Source: an uncultured Chthoniobacterales bacterium
GTDB lineage: Bacteria > Verrucomicrobiota > Verrucomicrobiia > Chthoniobacterales > UBA10450
DNA: 21,221 nt
Reading direction: 5' to 3'
Assembly (NCBI GenBank): GCA_955652255.1
Contig: CATPAW010000066.1
Span: forward strand, 1 to 21,221
Shown here: positions 1 through 7,220 of the stretch, in pieces
Layout: each line of letters opens with the position of its first letter
Numbering within the stretch: the stretch's first letter is position 1
The notes under the pieces: model-generated
The model's input: the letters and a program-made list of their open reading frames with translations, nothing else
What the model was told of the DNA's origin: nothing
The model's database searches: none
Translations under genes and position numbers: made by a program

Positions 1-361
1 GAATGGTCTCGTCCGAAATTTTGATCGATCTTCCAATTAATTTTTCCGCCTTGCCGATCTGTTCTCGAACGAAGTCGAGCGCCCGCGCATCGGAAAAATC
101 GAGCGGGGTGGAAAAATTGATTGCGAGGTTATAGCTGAGCTTGTTCTGCGCGAGCGGCACGCCGTGACGATCGGTGATCTGGCCGCGGGGCGCCGGGACA
201 TCGAGAATGTAAGTGCGCGCCAGCTTTTGCGTTTCGAATGTGGGGACGATCGCCTCTTCTTCTGTCGACGCGGTCGTACTCGGCATGGGCGCAGGCTGCG
301 TCGTTTGTCCGAGAGTCAGAATCGGCCACGCTAAAATCGACAATAAACAGATGCGCTGCAC
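1..361 (-). CDS. Penicillin-binding protein 2-like transpeptidase, N-terminal fragment
   Basis: This is the first ~120 codons of a class B penicillin-binding protein (PBP2/MrdA type), cut off by the window edge. Such proteins are periplasmic D,D-transpeptidases that cross-link peptidoglycan during elongation. The proposed start is GTG at 361, in the gap after the uvrC stop; no in-frame ATG lies nearer. The first residues form a hydrophobic anchor (ICLLSILAWPILTL), followed by a short polar stretch. Then comes the family hallmark APRGQITDRHGVPLAQN (about residues 61-77), which matches the conserved APRG-I-DRNG-LA-N opening of the PBP dimerisation domain. The catalytic SxxK, SxN and KTG motifs would lie beyond the window. 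It is 19 bp downstream of uvrC on the same strand, so it is probably cotranscribed. FtsI (PBP3) is an alternative. The family call is fairly sure, the subclass less so. Confidence 0.75.
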   Translation of the reverse strand, partial: MQRICLLSILAWPILTLGQTTQPAPMPSTTASTEEEAIVPTFETQKLARTYILDVPAPRGQITDRHGVPLAQNKLSYNLAINFSTPLDFSDARALDFVREQIGKAEKLIGRSIKISDETI

Positions 362-380
362 CTGGCGAATCTGCGGATAA

Positions 381-1982
381 CTAATGCCGCTGCAAGAAGC
401 GATGCACTTCTTGGGCAAGCTTCGGCCCGATTCCCTCCGTGGCGGCGATCTCTTCCACGCTAGCTTTTCGAAGCCGATTGACGGAACCAAAACGCCGCAG
501 CAATAAATTCTTCCGGTTTTGACTCACGCCCGGACAATCATCGAGAATGCTCTCGCCAATGCGTTTTTTCATGAGCAATTGATGATAGGCGTTGGCAAAG
601 CGATGGGCCTCGTCGCGAATGCGCTGGAGTAATCGCAAGGCGCCGGAATCGACCGGCAATTGCAACGGCAGCGCGCGACCCGGTCGATAGATTTCTTCAT
701 GTTCCTTGGCTAGACCAATGATCGGAAGATCGTGCAGACCAAGCCGCTGCAATTCGCGGCACGCAGACGATAATTGGCCTTTTCCTCCGTCAACAATAAT
801 CAGGTCCGGAAGACGAACGAGAGGAGTCCTGTCTTCTTCTCCGACTTGGACGTTGGACGTTGGAGGTTGAGCGTTGGGCGTTTTTTCTTCTAATCTTCGC
901 AATCCCTCGACCGTCTCCTCTTGCGAAAATTCGGCGGCCTCTGAATTCATTTCACGCGCTTCCAGCAAGACACGCGAGTAGCGCCGTCGCACCACTTCCG
1001 CCATGCTGGCAAAATCGTCCTGTCCTTCAACCGTTCGTACTCGATAGCGCCGGTAACAATCCTTGTCCGGCACGCCGTCACGGAAACAAACCATCGAGGC
1101 CACGACATGCGTGGTCGAAATGTTGGAGATGTCGAAGCATTCCATCACGACCGGCGGACGCGGCAATTGAAGCGCTTCCGCCAGCGATCGCACGTCCGCC
1201 AGCGGATCGATTGCGCTCGGTAAACTGCCGCGCGTGAATCGACGCATCGGTTTCGTCGTGCTGCGCAAATCTTCGGTCATGTTGCGAAGTTCGGCCGCTT
1301 TCTCAAAATCCATTTTCCCCGCGGCTTTTCGCATTTCTTCCTCCAGCGTTGCGATCATCTCCCGCGAATGTCCCTCGAGAAATTCGCACGCCTGCGCAGC
1401 ACGCTCGCGATATTGTTCTGCCGTGATCTGGCTCAAGCGCGTCGGCACCTGATAAGTGGCCGATTTTAACTCGCGTTCCGTGGGTGAGCCCCGGCCAAAT
1501 GTGAGGACGCCGAGTTTTTTGCGCATGAAATTGAGCGTTTGCCGCAGCGCACCCGAATGCGCGTAGGGCCCGAAGTAACGCGCGCCATCGTCTTTCTTGA
1601 ATCGCGCCAGCCGGAAGCGCGGCCATTCCTCCGACATGTCGATCTTGACCAGGAGAAATCGTTTGTCGTCCCGAAAGGAAAGGTTGTAACGCGGCCGGTA
1701 CTCCTTGATCAGTTTGCCTTCGAGCAGGACCGACTCCGCTTCGCTGCGCACCGTGTGCGTCTCAAAATCCCAAACCGCATCGAGCATGGCGCGCGTCTTA
1801 ATGTCCGCCACGGCAAGTTTTGACGGCAGAAAATAGGAACTGACCCGCTTGCGCAGATCGCGCGCTTTACCCACGTAAATCACCCGATTGAACCGGTCGC
1901 GCATCAGGTACACGCCCGGCTTATGCGGCACTTCGTGCACTTTTTTGCGCACATCTGGTTTTTCTTTCGTCGATAATGCCAT
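381..1982 (-). CDS. uvrC: Excinuclease ABC subunit C (UvrC), lacking the Fe-S cysteines
   Basis: UvrC makes both incisions around UvrB-bound lesions in nucleotide excision repair. The 533-residue product begins at ATG 1982 (MALSTKEK); an upstream in-frame ATG at 2075 would add 31 unconserved residues and is not used. Domains: GIY-YIG nuclease (GVYLM 23-27, IYVGKARDLRKR 35-46); UVR motif for UvrB binding (~212-243); RNase H-like nuclease with CFDISN (D284), GQDDFASM (D322/D323), IIVDGGKGQ (D398) and DEAHRFA (H460); tandem HhH at the C-terminus (~481-530). Length is somewhat short for the family (~600). Two oddities: the segment that normally carries four cysteines for a [4Fe-4S] cluster (here about residues 155-190) has none, and a low-complexity insert (~353-390) is encoded partly by a heptanucleotide repeat. 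It follows the S2P protease gene after 93 bp. Confidence 0.95.
   Translation of the reverse strand: MALSTKEKPDVRKKVHEVPHKPGVYLMRDRFNRVIYVGKARDLRKRVSSYFLPSKLAVADIKTRAMLDAVWDFETHTVRSEAESVLLEGKLIKEYRPRYNLSFRDDKRFLLVKIDMSEEWPRFRLARFKKDDGARYFGPYAHSGALRQTLNFMRKKLGVLTFGRGSPTERELKSATYQVPTRLSQITAEQYRERAAQACEFLEGHSREMIATLEEEMRKAAGKMDFEKAAELRNMTEDLRSTTKPMRRFTRGSLPSAIDPLADVRSLAEALQLPRPPVVMECFDISNISTTHVVASMVCFRDGVPDKDCYRRYRVRTVEGQDDFASMAEVVRRRYSRVLLEAREMNSEAAEFSQEETVEGLRRLEEKTPNAQPPTSNVQVGEEDRTPLVRLPDLIIVDGGKGQLSSACRELQRLGLHDLPIIGLAKEHEEIYRPGRALPLQLPVDSGALRLLQRIRDEAHRFANAYHQLLMKKRIGESILDDCPGVSQNRKNLLLRRFGSVNRLRKASVEEIAATEGIGPKLAQEVHRFLQRH
845..886. repeat. Degenerate heptanucleotide tandem repeat inside uvrC
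   Basis: Six consecutive 7-bp units related to GTTGGAC (plus strand): CTTGGAC, GTTGGAC, GTTGGAG, GTTGAGC, GTTGGGC, GTTTTTT. The repeat stays in frame with uvrC and encodes part of a low-complexity linker (about residues 366-380, including PNAQPPTSNVQV) between the two halves of the RNase H-like domain. A 7-bp period not divisible by three inside a conserved gene suggests insertion or slippage expansion tolerated in a surface loop. Confidence 0.7.
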
Positions 1983-2075
1983 TGATCGGGCGGCAATGTA
2001 CGCGCCTCGCACAAGATCGACAATCGGCGGGTGGATCGAGCGGTCGTCGCCGCGGCGACCCTCGGACAGCGCCAA
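1983..2075. other. uvrC leader with an iterated 10-mer and a GC palindrome
   Basis: Gap between the S2P protease stop and the uvrC start. It holds an exact AAGATCGACA copy at 2013-2022, 31 bp upstream of the uvrC ATG, and a perfect 14-bp palindrome GTCGCCGCGGCGAC at 2046-2059. The palindrome lies just after the protease stop codon and could form a short hairpin, but no U-tract follows. No clear promoter was recognised. Confidence 0.5.
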
Positions 2076-3158
2076 TTACAACGCGCGGCCGCGCGGCATC
2101 GCCGACTGCACCATCATTAACTCGGTTACGTTCTCCGGGGTAAGCAAACCGACCAGGCGTTTCATGCTGTCAAGCACGGGCACAGCCGGGCAATGGCACT
2201 CTTGCATGATGCGGAACGCTTCTTCAAAACGCGTGCCGGTGGTGACCGTGGGAATATCGCGCCGCATCACGTCGCCCACGCGGATTGCAGAGTCGCCGCG
2301 CCGTAGCGCCGCGATAAGATCGTGCCGCGTAAGTACTCCGGCCACATTCCCATTTTCGCCGAGCACAGGAAAGTCGTGCTGTGAAGTCGCGAGCAGCGCG
2401 TCGACCGCTTCTTCCAGGGTCGCACTTTCCGGGAGCGTGCGGAATTCGCGCACCATCGCACTGGAGACAGGGAACCTGCGTGAGACATCTTTCATTTGCG
2501 CCAGCGCCGCCTCTTGTGAGGCGCCGATGTAAACAAACAGGGCGATGAAAATTAAAAAGGGATTCCAAACGAGGCCGATGAAACCGAACACAAACGCGAA
2601 GCCCTGTCCGATACTGGCTGCGATTTGCGTCGCTCGCGCATAGCTGAATCGCGTCGCGAGCAAGGCGCGCAAGACCCGGCCTCCATCCATGGGGAAGGCG
2701 GGTAGCAGATTGAAGAGCACCAGCAAAACATTGATCGCCAGCAACTGCGTGAGAAGATTCGGACTTTCGAAGACCTCAACACCCGCGGCACTGCGCCAGC
2801 CAATCGCAACCGATAAGCCGAGCGCGATCACCACATTCACCAGCGGTCCCGCCAGCGCAATGACCAACTCTTGCCCGGGTTTTTCGGGCATCCGTTCCAG
2901 TCGCGCGACACCGCCGATTGGCAGCAGTGTGATGTCCGGCGTATTGATGCCGAAAGCTTTCGCCGCAAACGCGTGCCCAAATTCGTGCAGGACCACGCAC
3001 AGAAAAAGCAACAGAATAAAAAACACGCGACCGGCTGCGGCCGCCGAGCCTCCCTCCGTGTAGTAGCCAAAGGCGAGCCAGCCGATTAGCAACAGGAAGG
3101 TAACATGAATCCGTAACTGAATGCCGGCGATGCGGAGAATGGGAAGAGACCAGCTCAT
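2076..3158 (-). CDS. Site-2 protease family (M50) zinc metalloprotease with two CBS domains
   Basis: A polytopic intramembrane metalloprotease of the S2P/SpoIVFB class, 360 residues. These enzymes cut transmembrane segments of regulatory proteins such as anti-sigma factors. The zinc site is HEFGH (58-62) in a membrane segment, with the third ligand in NLLPAFPMDGG (150-160). At least five hydrophobic segments cover residues ~15-215. A pair of CBS domains follows (~231-285 and ~297-345), which in relatives bind adenine nucleotides and tune activity. The start MSWSLPILRI at 3158 is chosen because it begins directly with the family's first membrane helix; upstream in-frame Met codons (to 3524) add 122 residues of non-hydrophobic sequence overlapping the divergent flavoprotein gene. 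It is followed by uvrC on the same strand. Substrate unknown. Confidence 0.92.
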   Translation of the reverse strand: MSWSLPILRIAGIQLRIHVTFLLLIGWLAFGYYTEGGSAAAAGRVFFILLLFLCVVLHEFGHAFAAKAFGINTPDITLLPIGGVARLERMPEKPGQELVIALAGPLVNVVIALGLSVAIGWRSAAGVEVFESPNLLTQLLAINVLLVLFNLLPAFPMDGGRVLRALLATRFSYARATQIAASIGQGFAFVFGFIGLVWNPFLIFIALFVYIGASQEAALAQMKDVSRRFPVSSAMVREFRTLPESATLEEAVDALLATSQHDFPVLGENGNVAGVLTRHDLIAALRRGDSAIRVGDVMRRDIPTVTTGTRFEEAFRIMQECHCPAVPVLDSMKRLVGLLTPENVTELMMVQSAMPRGRAL

Positions 3159-3275
3159 AAAAACAGTCTCGCCTGCTTTTAGATCGCGCGCCAGCGCCGC
3201 AAGTTGTCGCCGTCCCTCGGCGGCAACCTTGAAATCGCTTTTATGCGTGCCGCGTTTCTTCGACAGTGAAGCGCG

Positions 3276-4397
3276 ATGAAAATATTTGATGTCGCCATCG
3301 TCGGGGGCGGGCCCGGCGGATCGGCTTGTGCGGCGTTTTGCGCCGCCGCTGGATTGCGCACCCTCCTTCTCGAGCGCGAGAAATTCCCGCGCGAAAAAGT
3401 TTGCGGCGATTGTTTGAATCCATCGTGCTGGCCCATATTGCGCCGGCTCGGAATCGCCGAGCGCGTCACGCAATTGCCGCATGGGGTTCTCGATGCCGTC
3501 GAATTCGTCGCTATTGGCGGCCAAAAGGTGATTGTCGATCTTCCCTCCGGCCGCAAACGCGAGATCGCGATCAAACGCAGCCTATTCGACCACCTATTGA
3601 TGACGCGCGCACGCGAGCTCGGCACGTTTGTCCATCAGGAGTCGACCGTCACCGCTCTTGCGGGCCCGACGATGCCATACGTGAATCACGTATATGATCG
3701 GCGGTCGAATGAATATTGGAAATTAAAAACGGAGAAGGGAGAAAGTTTCAGCGCCCATCTTCTCGTCGCCGCCGATGGTCGCAACTCCACGGTCGCGCGG
3801 CTTTGCAACCTGCTTCCGCGACCGGAGCGCGAACGCATCGCGCTTCAAGCGGATATTCTATTGCCAAAGAATTTTGGCAATCGCGTTGTGCTGCAATTCC
3901 TCCACCACGGTTATTCGGGGCAGGCGCCAGTAGACTCCAATCAATTAAATCTTTGCCTCGTCAGCAAACCCTCGCAAATGCCGGCGCTACGCCGTTGGGC
4001 CGAGGAGCAGTTTGGTCTTTCGCAAAATCAACCGTGGCGGACGATCACTCCGCTCACCCGCGCGGCGATTCCGCCAGCTCACGAAAATCTTCTTCTCATC
4101 GGAGACGCAGCTCGTGTGGTTGAGCCATTCACCGGCGAGGGAATTTATTACGCGCTACGCTCCGGGGAGCTGGCCGCGAACGCGATTGTGAAGATCAGTC
4201 GTGGCGAAGATCGACGATCAGTCGAGCGCGAATATCGAAGTGGTCACGCGCAAATGTATCGGGGCCGATTATGGATCAATCGCCTCGCCCGCGCGGCGGT
4301 GTTGTCGCCGAAAATTGCCTCAGCGTTTTTGCGTCTCGCACAAATCCAGCCTTCGATTTTTCGATTGCTGACAAATAAAATCATCCACGCTTTGTAG
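3276..4397 (+). CDS. FAD-dependent oxidoreductase, geranylgeranyl reductase family
   Basis: A 373-residue flavoprotein of the geranylgeranyl reductase/halogenase-like branch of the PHBH fold. Visible marks: an N-terminal Rossmann FAD motif GGGPGGSACA (10-19), an acidic ribose-binding residue at the end of the second strand (LLLEREKFPREKVCGDCLNP, about 30-49), and a C-terminal-third FAD/pyrophosphate motif LLIGDAARVVEPFTGEGI followed by YYALRSGELAA. Family members reduce isoprenoid double bonds or act on quinone or polyketide substrates; the substrate here cannot be told. The gene is divergent from the S2P protease (117-bp gap) and convergent with folD. Its stop codon TAG at 4395-4397 lies in the TGTAGC end of a hairpin repeat. 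Confidence 0.85.
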   Translation: MKIFDVAIVGGGPGGSACAAFCAAAGLRTLLLEREKFPREKVCGDCLNPSCWPILRRLGIAERVTQLPHGVLDAVEFVAIGGQKVIVDLPSGRKREIAIKRSLFDHLLMTRARELGTFVHQESTVTALAGPTMPYVNHVYDRRSNEYWKLKTEKGESFSAHLLVAADGRNSTVARLCNLLPRPERERIALQADILLPKNFGNRVVLQFLHHGYSGQAPVDSNQLNLCLVSKPSQMPALRRWAEEQFGLSQNQPWRTITPLTRAAIPPAHENLLLIGDAARVVEPFTGEGIYYALRSGELAANAIVKISRGEDRRSVEREYRSGHAQMYRGRLWINRLARAAVLSPKIASAFLRLAQIQPSIFRLLTNKIIHAL

Positions 4398-4456
4398 CGC
4401 CGTCTCTGGCAGCAGAAAATCAGTGCGTTCTGCCGCTGAGGACAGCGGCAGCTACA
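4393..4456. repeat. TGTAGC/GCTACA hairpin repeat between convergent genes
   Basis: A 64-bp element with inverted ends TGTAGC (4393-4398) and GCTACA (4451-4456). Inside is a perfect 9-bp stem, CTGCCGCTG (4430-4438) with CAGCGGCAG (4443-4451), closed by the loop AGGA. The left end supplies the TAG of the flavoprotein gene and the right end, on the other strand, the TAG of folD, so both convergent genes end inside the element. It probably acts as a bidirectional transcription stop, although no U-tract is present. Related elements lie at 12499-12557 and 13477-13560. Confidence 0.7.
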
Positions 4457-5330
4457 ACACTTGGCGGCACGCTTTCACCGTGTTTGCCATCAACATCGCG
4501 ATCGTCATCGGGCCGACCCCGCCCGGCACCGGCGTGATGGCGGCTGCTTTCTTTGCGACTTCGTCGAATGCGACATCACCGACCAGCCGGTAACCGCGTT
4601 CGTTCGTCGCATCTTCCACACGACTAATTCCAACATCGACAATTACCGCGCCGTCCCGCACATGTTCGGACTTCACGAAGTTGGCGCGACCTATCGCCGC
4701 GATCAAAATGTCCGCCGAGCGCGTGATTTTTTCGAGATTGCGGCTGCGCGAATGCACGACCGTGACCGTCGCATCCGCGTCTTTATTTTTTTGCATGAGC
4801 AGAAGAGCAAGCGGTTTACCGACGATCATGCTTCGGCCCAGGATGACGACGTGCGCGCCGGAGATGTCGATCTTGCTTTCGAGCAGCAAGCGTTGAATGC
4901 CAAGCGGGGTGCATGGAACAAAACCGTCCGCCGCGGCGGACACGAGTTTCGCGACGTTTACAGGGTGAAATCCATCGACATCTTTGCGCGGATCAAGCGC
5001 CCGTACGATTGCCGCTTCATCGATTTGTTTCGGCGGCGGTGATTGCACGAGAATCCCATGAATGGCTGGGTCGCGATTCAACTCTTCGACCCGCGAAAGC
5101 AATTCCGACTGCGTCGTCATTGCCGGGAGCTCGAGCTTCACGGAATGCAAACCGAGCTCGCGGCTCATTTTATCTTTCGAGCGAACGTAGGCGCGCGACG
5201 CCGGATTATCGCCCACGAGAACGACGGCAAGGCCCGGTGTAACTCCTTTCGATTTTAGTTCCGCGATCTGGCGGCGAAGATCGACATAAACTTTCTCGGC
5301 AATCGCGCGGCCGTCGATCAGGTTTGCCAT
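4452..5330 (-). CDS. folD: Bifunctional methylenetetrahydrofolate dehydrogenase/cyclohydrolase FolD
   Basis: FolD interconverts 5,10-methylene-, methenyl- and 10-formyl-tetrahydrofolate in cytosolic one-carbon metabolism. The 292-residue product has the usual length. Recognisable parts: MANLIDGRAIAEKV start, SRAYVRSKDK with the catalytic Tyr and Lys of the YxxxK motif, GFHPVN, PCTPLGI, the dinucleotide-binding motif ILGRSMIVGKPLALLL, and TPVPGGVGPMTIAML near the C-terminus. The start is ATG at 5330; an in-frame ATG at 5366 would add 12 residues read from an inverted-repeat element and is rejected. It lies downstream of the DUF374 acyltransferase and ubiX on the same strand, but a 151-bp gap filled by that element separates them. 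The stop TAG is formed by the end of another hairpin repeat. Confidence 0.96.
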   Translation of the reverse strand: MANLIDGRAIAEKVYVDLRRQIAELKSKGVTPGLAVVLVGDNPASRAYVRSKDKMSRELGLHSVKLELPAMTTQSELLSRVEELNRDPAIHGILVQSPPPKQIDEAAIVRALDPRKDVDGFHPVNVAKLVSAAADGFVPCTPLGIQRLLLESKIDISGAHVVILGRSMIVGKPLALLLMQKNKDADATVTVVHSRSRNLEKITRSADILIAAIGRANFVKSEHVRDGAVIVDVGISRVEDATNERGYRLVGDVAFDEVAKKAAAITPVPGGVGPMTIAMLMANTVKACRQVL

Positions 5331-5463
5331 ACAGTTAAGCTTGTCATGTTGAGCGGAGCGAAACATCTCTCATCAAAGCGAGACGCATCACATCCAAAAC
5401 GGATCTTTCACTCCGCTCAGGATGACGCCGTTCGCTTCCGCTGCCATCGCTCAGGTTTGCCAT
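5310..5463. repeat. Inverted-repeat element between two copies of the folD start sequence
   Basis: Two 21-bp direct copies, 5310-5330 and 5443-5463, differ at two bases and share TCAGGTTTGCCAT, the complement of the folD start codon and first codons. Between them lies an inverted repeat with 26-bp arms, 5343-5368 and 5401-5426 (5 mismatches), sharing GTCATNNTGAGCGGAG. The outer copy (ATG at 5463) reads MANLSDG but soon meets a stop and is not in frame with folD. The layout looks like insertion of a small non-autonomous element with target duplication at the folD start, or a local tandem duplication. Confidence 0.7.
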
Positions 5464-5481
5464 GCGCTGAACGTAGATTAC

Positions 5482-6126
5482 TCAGCGTCGTTCAACCAGC
5501 GACATCATCGCGTTTTGCAAACGCAATCGCTCGGTTTCGAACTCCTCGCCTGTCATTGTCGATCTTACACGGTACGGCTGGCCGATGAGCACGCGCACTT
5601 TGGCAAATGGCCGCGGCACGATAAATTGGTCCCAGCTCTTCAGTCGCCAGCAGCTCGAGTATTCCATGTTCACTGGCAACACCGCCGCGCCCGATTTTTG
5701 CGCGAGAAAGATTATGCCGGGTCCGAGCTCATAGGCCGGACCGCGCGGCCCATCCGGCGTGATCACCGCATCGCCGCCCGAAGCAAGAATGTTCGTGAGC
5801 TGCAAAATCGCGCTTGCACCCAGGCGTGAACTCGAGCCGCGCACGACATCGAATCCAAAGCGTTTGATGGCGTCAGCCAGCAGTTCGCCGTCACGACTTG
5901 CGCTGATCAAGGCGGCGCCGCGGCGACTGGAAAAGAAACGGCGGAGCACGAACGGAAAGATCAAGAGGCGATTGTGCCAGAGAGCGCCGATGTAATTTTC
6001 CTTCACCGGTTTTCCGGCAATGCCCGCGCGGTCGTCGATTTCAAAGCGCAGTGTGCGCGCCCAAAGTTGCAGCAAATGAAATCCAAACGCGATCAGCCAA
6101 CGCGCGCGCCAACCTTCGATCTTCAA
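5482..6126 (-). CDS. DUF374 lysophospholipid acyltransferase-family protein
   Basis: A 214-residue protein of the DUF374 branch of the LPLAT acyltransferases, membrane-associated proteins linked to lipid or lipid A acylation. The N-terminus is amphipathic/hydrophobic (WLIAFGFHLLQLWARTL). The catalytic-type motif is ALWHNRLLIFPF (His and Asn in place of the HxxxxD of classic acyltransferases). Also visible are SASRDGELLADAIKRFGF, RGSSSR and the strongly conserved ITPDGPRGP. The start is TTG at 6126, two bases overlapping the ubiX TGA (sequence TTGA), which suggests translational coupling; no ATG fits the family N-terminus better. Acyl donor and acceptor cannot be inferred. It probably shares a transcript with ubiX. 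Confidence 0.88.
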   Translation of the reverse strand: MKIEGWRARWLIAFGFHLLQLWARTLRFEIDDRAGIAGKPVKENYIGALWHNRLLIFPFVLRRFFSSRRGAALISASRDGELLADAIKRFGFDVVRGSSSRLGASAILQLTNILASGGDAVITPDGPRGPAYELGPGIIFLAQKSGAAVLPVNMEYSSCWRLKSWDQFIVPRPFAKVRVLIGQPYRVRSTMTGEEFETERLRLQNAMMSLVERR

Positions 6127-6728
6127 TTTTTCTTACGCAAAGTTTCCGCCGCCTTATCCTGTTCGCCCCCGCGAATCCGTCCTCCGGCGGACCAGCGGTA
6201 AGCGCGCGGGTTGGGCAGACCGATTTGATCGAGAATCCGCCACACCACCGTGTCGACAAGATCGACAAGTGATTTTGGGCGGCTGTAGAAAGAGGGAATC
6301 GCTGGCAAAACAATCGCGCCCGCCTCGAGCAAGGTCACGACGTTGCGCGCGTGAATTAAATTCCAGGGCGTTTCGCGCGGAACGAGAATTAATTTGCGGC
6401 GCTCCTTCAAAAAAACATCGGCCGCGCGCAACAAAGCGCTGTCGCTGGAGCCAGAAGCGATCCTCCCGAGCGTTGCCATCGAGCAGGGAACGATCACCAT
6501 CGCGTCGAAGTGGGCCGAACCGCTCACGAATGGCACGTTTAGATCGCTTTCAGGATGTCGCGAGACGCGCGAAGGAATTTTGAAATTATCCAGCTCCTGC
6601 GTCGCGACCTGCTCCGCATGAGCACTCATGATGAGATGAATCTCGTGCGCGGCGCAATCGATCTGCTCGAGCAGGCGTTGAAGATAAACCGTTCCACTCG
6701 CGCCGGTCGCGGCGATTACGAATTTCAT
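6123..6728 (-). CDS. ubiX: Flavin prenyltransferase UbiX
   Basis: UbiX attaches a dimethylallyl unit to FMN to make prenyl-FMN, the cofactor of UbiD-type decarboxylases used in quinone or aromatic-acid metabolism. The 201-residue product matches the family length. It opens with FVIAATGASG (FMN-binding loop), then shows IVPCSMATLGRIASGSSDSALLRAADV, the LVPRETPWNLIHARN segment that lines the active site, and PAIPSFYSRPKSL near the C-terminus. The start is ATG at 6728, directly before the FMN loop; an upstream in-frame Met (6896) adds 56 residues overlapping the divergent VOC gene. No ubiD partner is in the window. The downstream acyltransferase overlaps its stop. An exact copy of the iterated 10-mer lies at 6258-6267. 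Confidence 0.93.
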   Translation of the reverse strand: MKFVIAATGASGTVYLQRLLEQIDCAAHEIHLIMSAHAEQVATQELDNFKIPSRVSRHPESDLNVPFVSGSAHFDAMVIVPCSMATLGRIASGSSDSALLRAADVFLKERRKLILVPRETPWNLIHARNVVTLLEAGAIVLPAIPSFYSRPKSLVDLVDTVVWRILDQIGLPNPRAYRWSAGGRIRGGEQDKAAETLRKKN

Positions 6729-6775
6729 CGCTCTGAGTTTGAATTTAATCGGAGAACAGGGCAATAAGATACACG

Positions 6776-7162
6776 ATGGTAAAAAAACTCTTACATACTC
6801 GCTACCGCGTGACCGATCTGGAAAAGACGGTCGCGTTCTATAAAGATGTCCTCGGCCTGGAGGAGATTCGCCGGCACACTTCCGGCCGCGGCTCACAGCT
6901 TGTTTTTCTGAAAGCGCCGGGCAGCGACGAAGAAATCGAGCTCTGTAGGTTCGACCAAAGCGGACCGGTGGTGGTGGGGCCCGACCTGACGCATCTTGCC
7001 TTCGAAGTGGACGATATGGAAAAATTCGCGCGGGAAGCGGCGGCCAAAGGTTATCCGCTCTCCGACGGTCCGCACCGAACTGAACGCGGAGATGCGATTG
7101 CCTTCATCGATGCGCCGGAAGGCTACGAAATCGAATTAATCCAACGCGGGCGAAGTTCATAA
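6776..7162 (+). CDS. VOC-family protein, glyoxalase I-like
   Basis: A 128-residue single-domain vicinal-oxygen-chelate protein resembling lactoylglutathione lyase, which isomerises the methylglyoxal-thiol adduct. The order of probable metal ligands fits glyoxalase I: His near the start (LLHTRYRV), Glu in EIELCRF (~57), His in LTHLAFEV (~74) and Glu in YEIELIQR (~122). The sequence DLEKTVAFYKDVLGL is the typical first beta-alpha-beta unit. The canonical enzyme is 130-180 residues, so this is a short form. It is divergent from ubiX with a 47-bp gap. A fosfomycin-resistance-type or unrelated VOC role is possible; substrate is inferred only from resemblance. Confidence 0.85.
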   Translation: MVKKLLHTRYRVTDLEKTVAFYKDVLGLEEIRRHTSGRGSQLVFLKAPGSDEEIELCRFDQSGPVVVGPDLTHLAFEVDDMEKFAREAAAKGYPLSDGPHRTERGDAIAFIDAPEGYEIELIQRGRSS

Positions 7163-7220
7163 GCATTCTGGCCGGGCATCTGCTTGCACCTTATAAATCT
7201 TTGCCGCTAATTTCCCGCTC

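Noticed and set aside
129..329. A 66-codon minus-strand frame near the left edge
   Set aside because: Wrong frame: another frame of the same strand encodes the PBP2 hallmark APRGQITDRHG from a GTG start at 361.
1888..2532. A 214-codon plus-strand frame
   Set aside because: It runs antisense to uvrC and the S2P protease, both with clear motifs, and its product is Ser/Arg/Thr-rich with no recognisable domain.
3159..3524. N-terminal extension of the S2P protease gene
   Set aside because: The added 122 residues are not hydrophobic, precede the natural first helix and overlap the divergent flavoprotein gene.
4461..5042. A 193-codon plus-strand frame
   Set aside because: Antisense to folD, with an Arg/His/Asp-rich low-information product.
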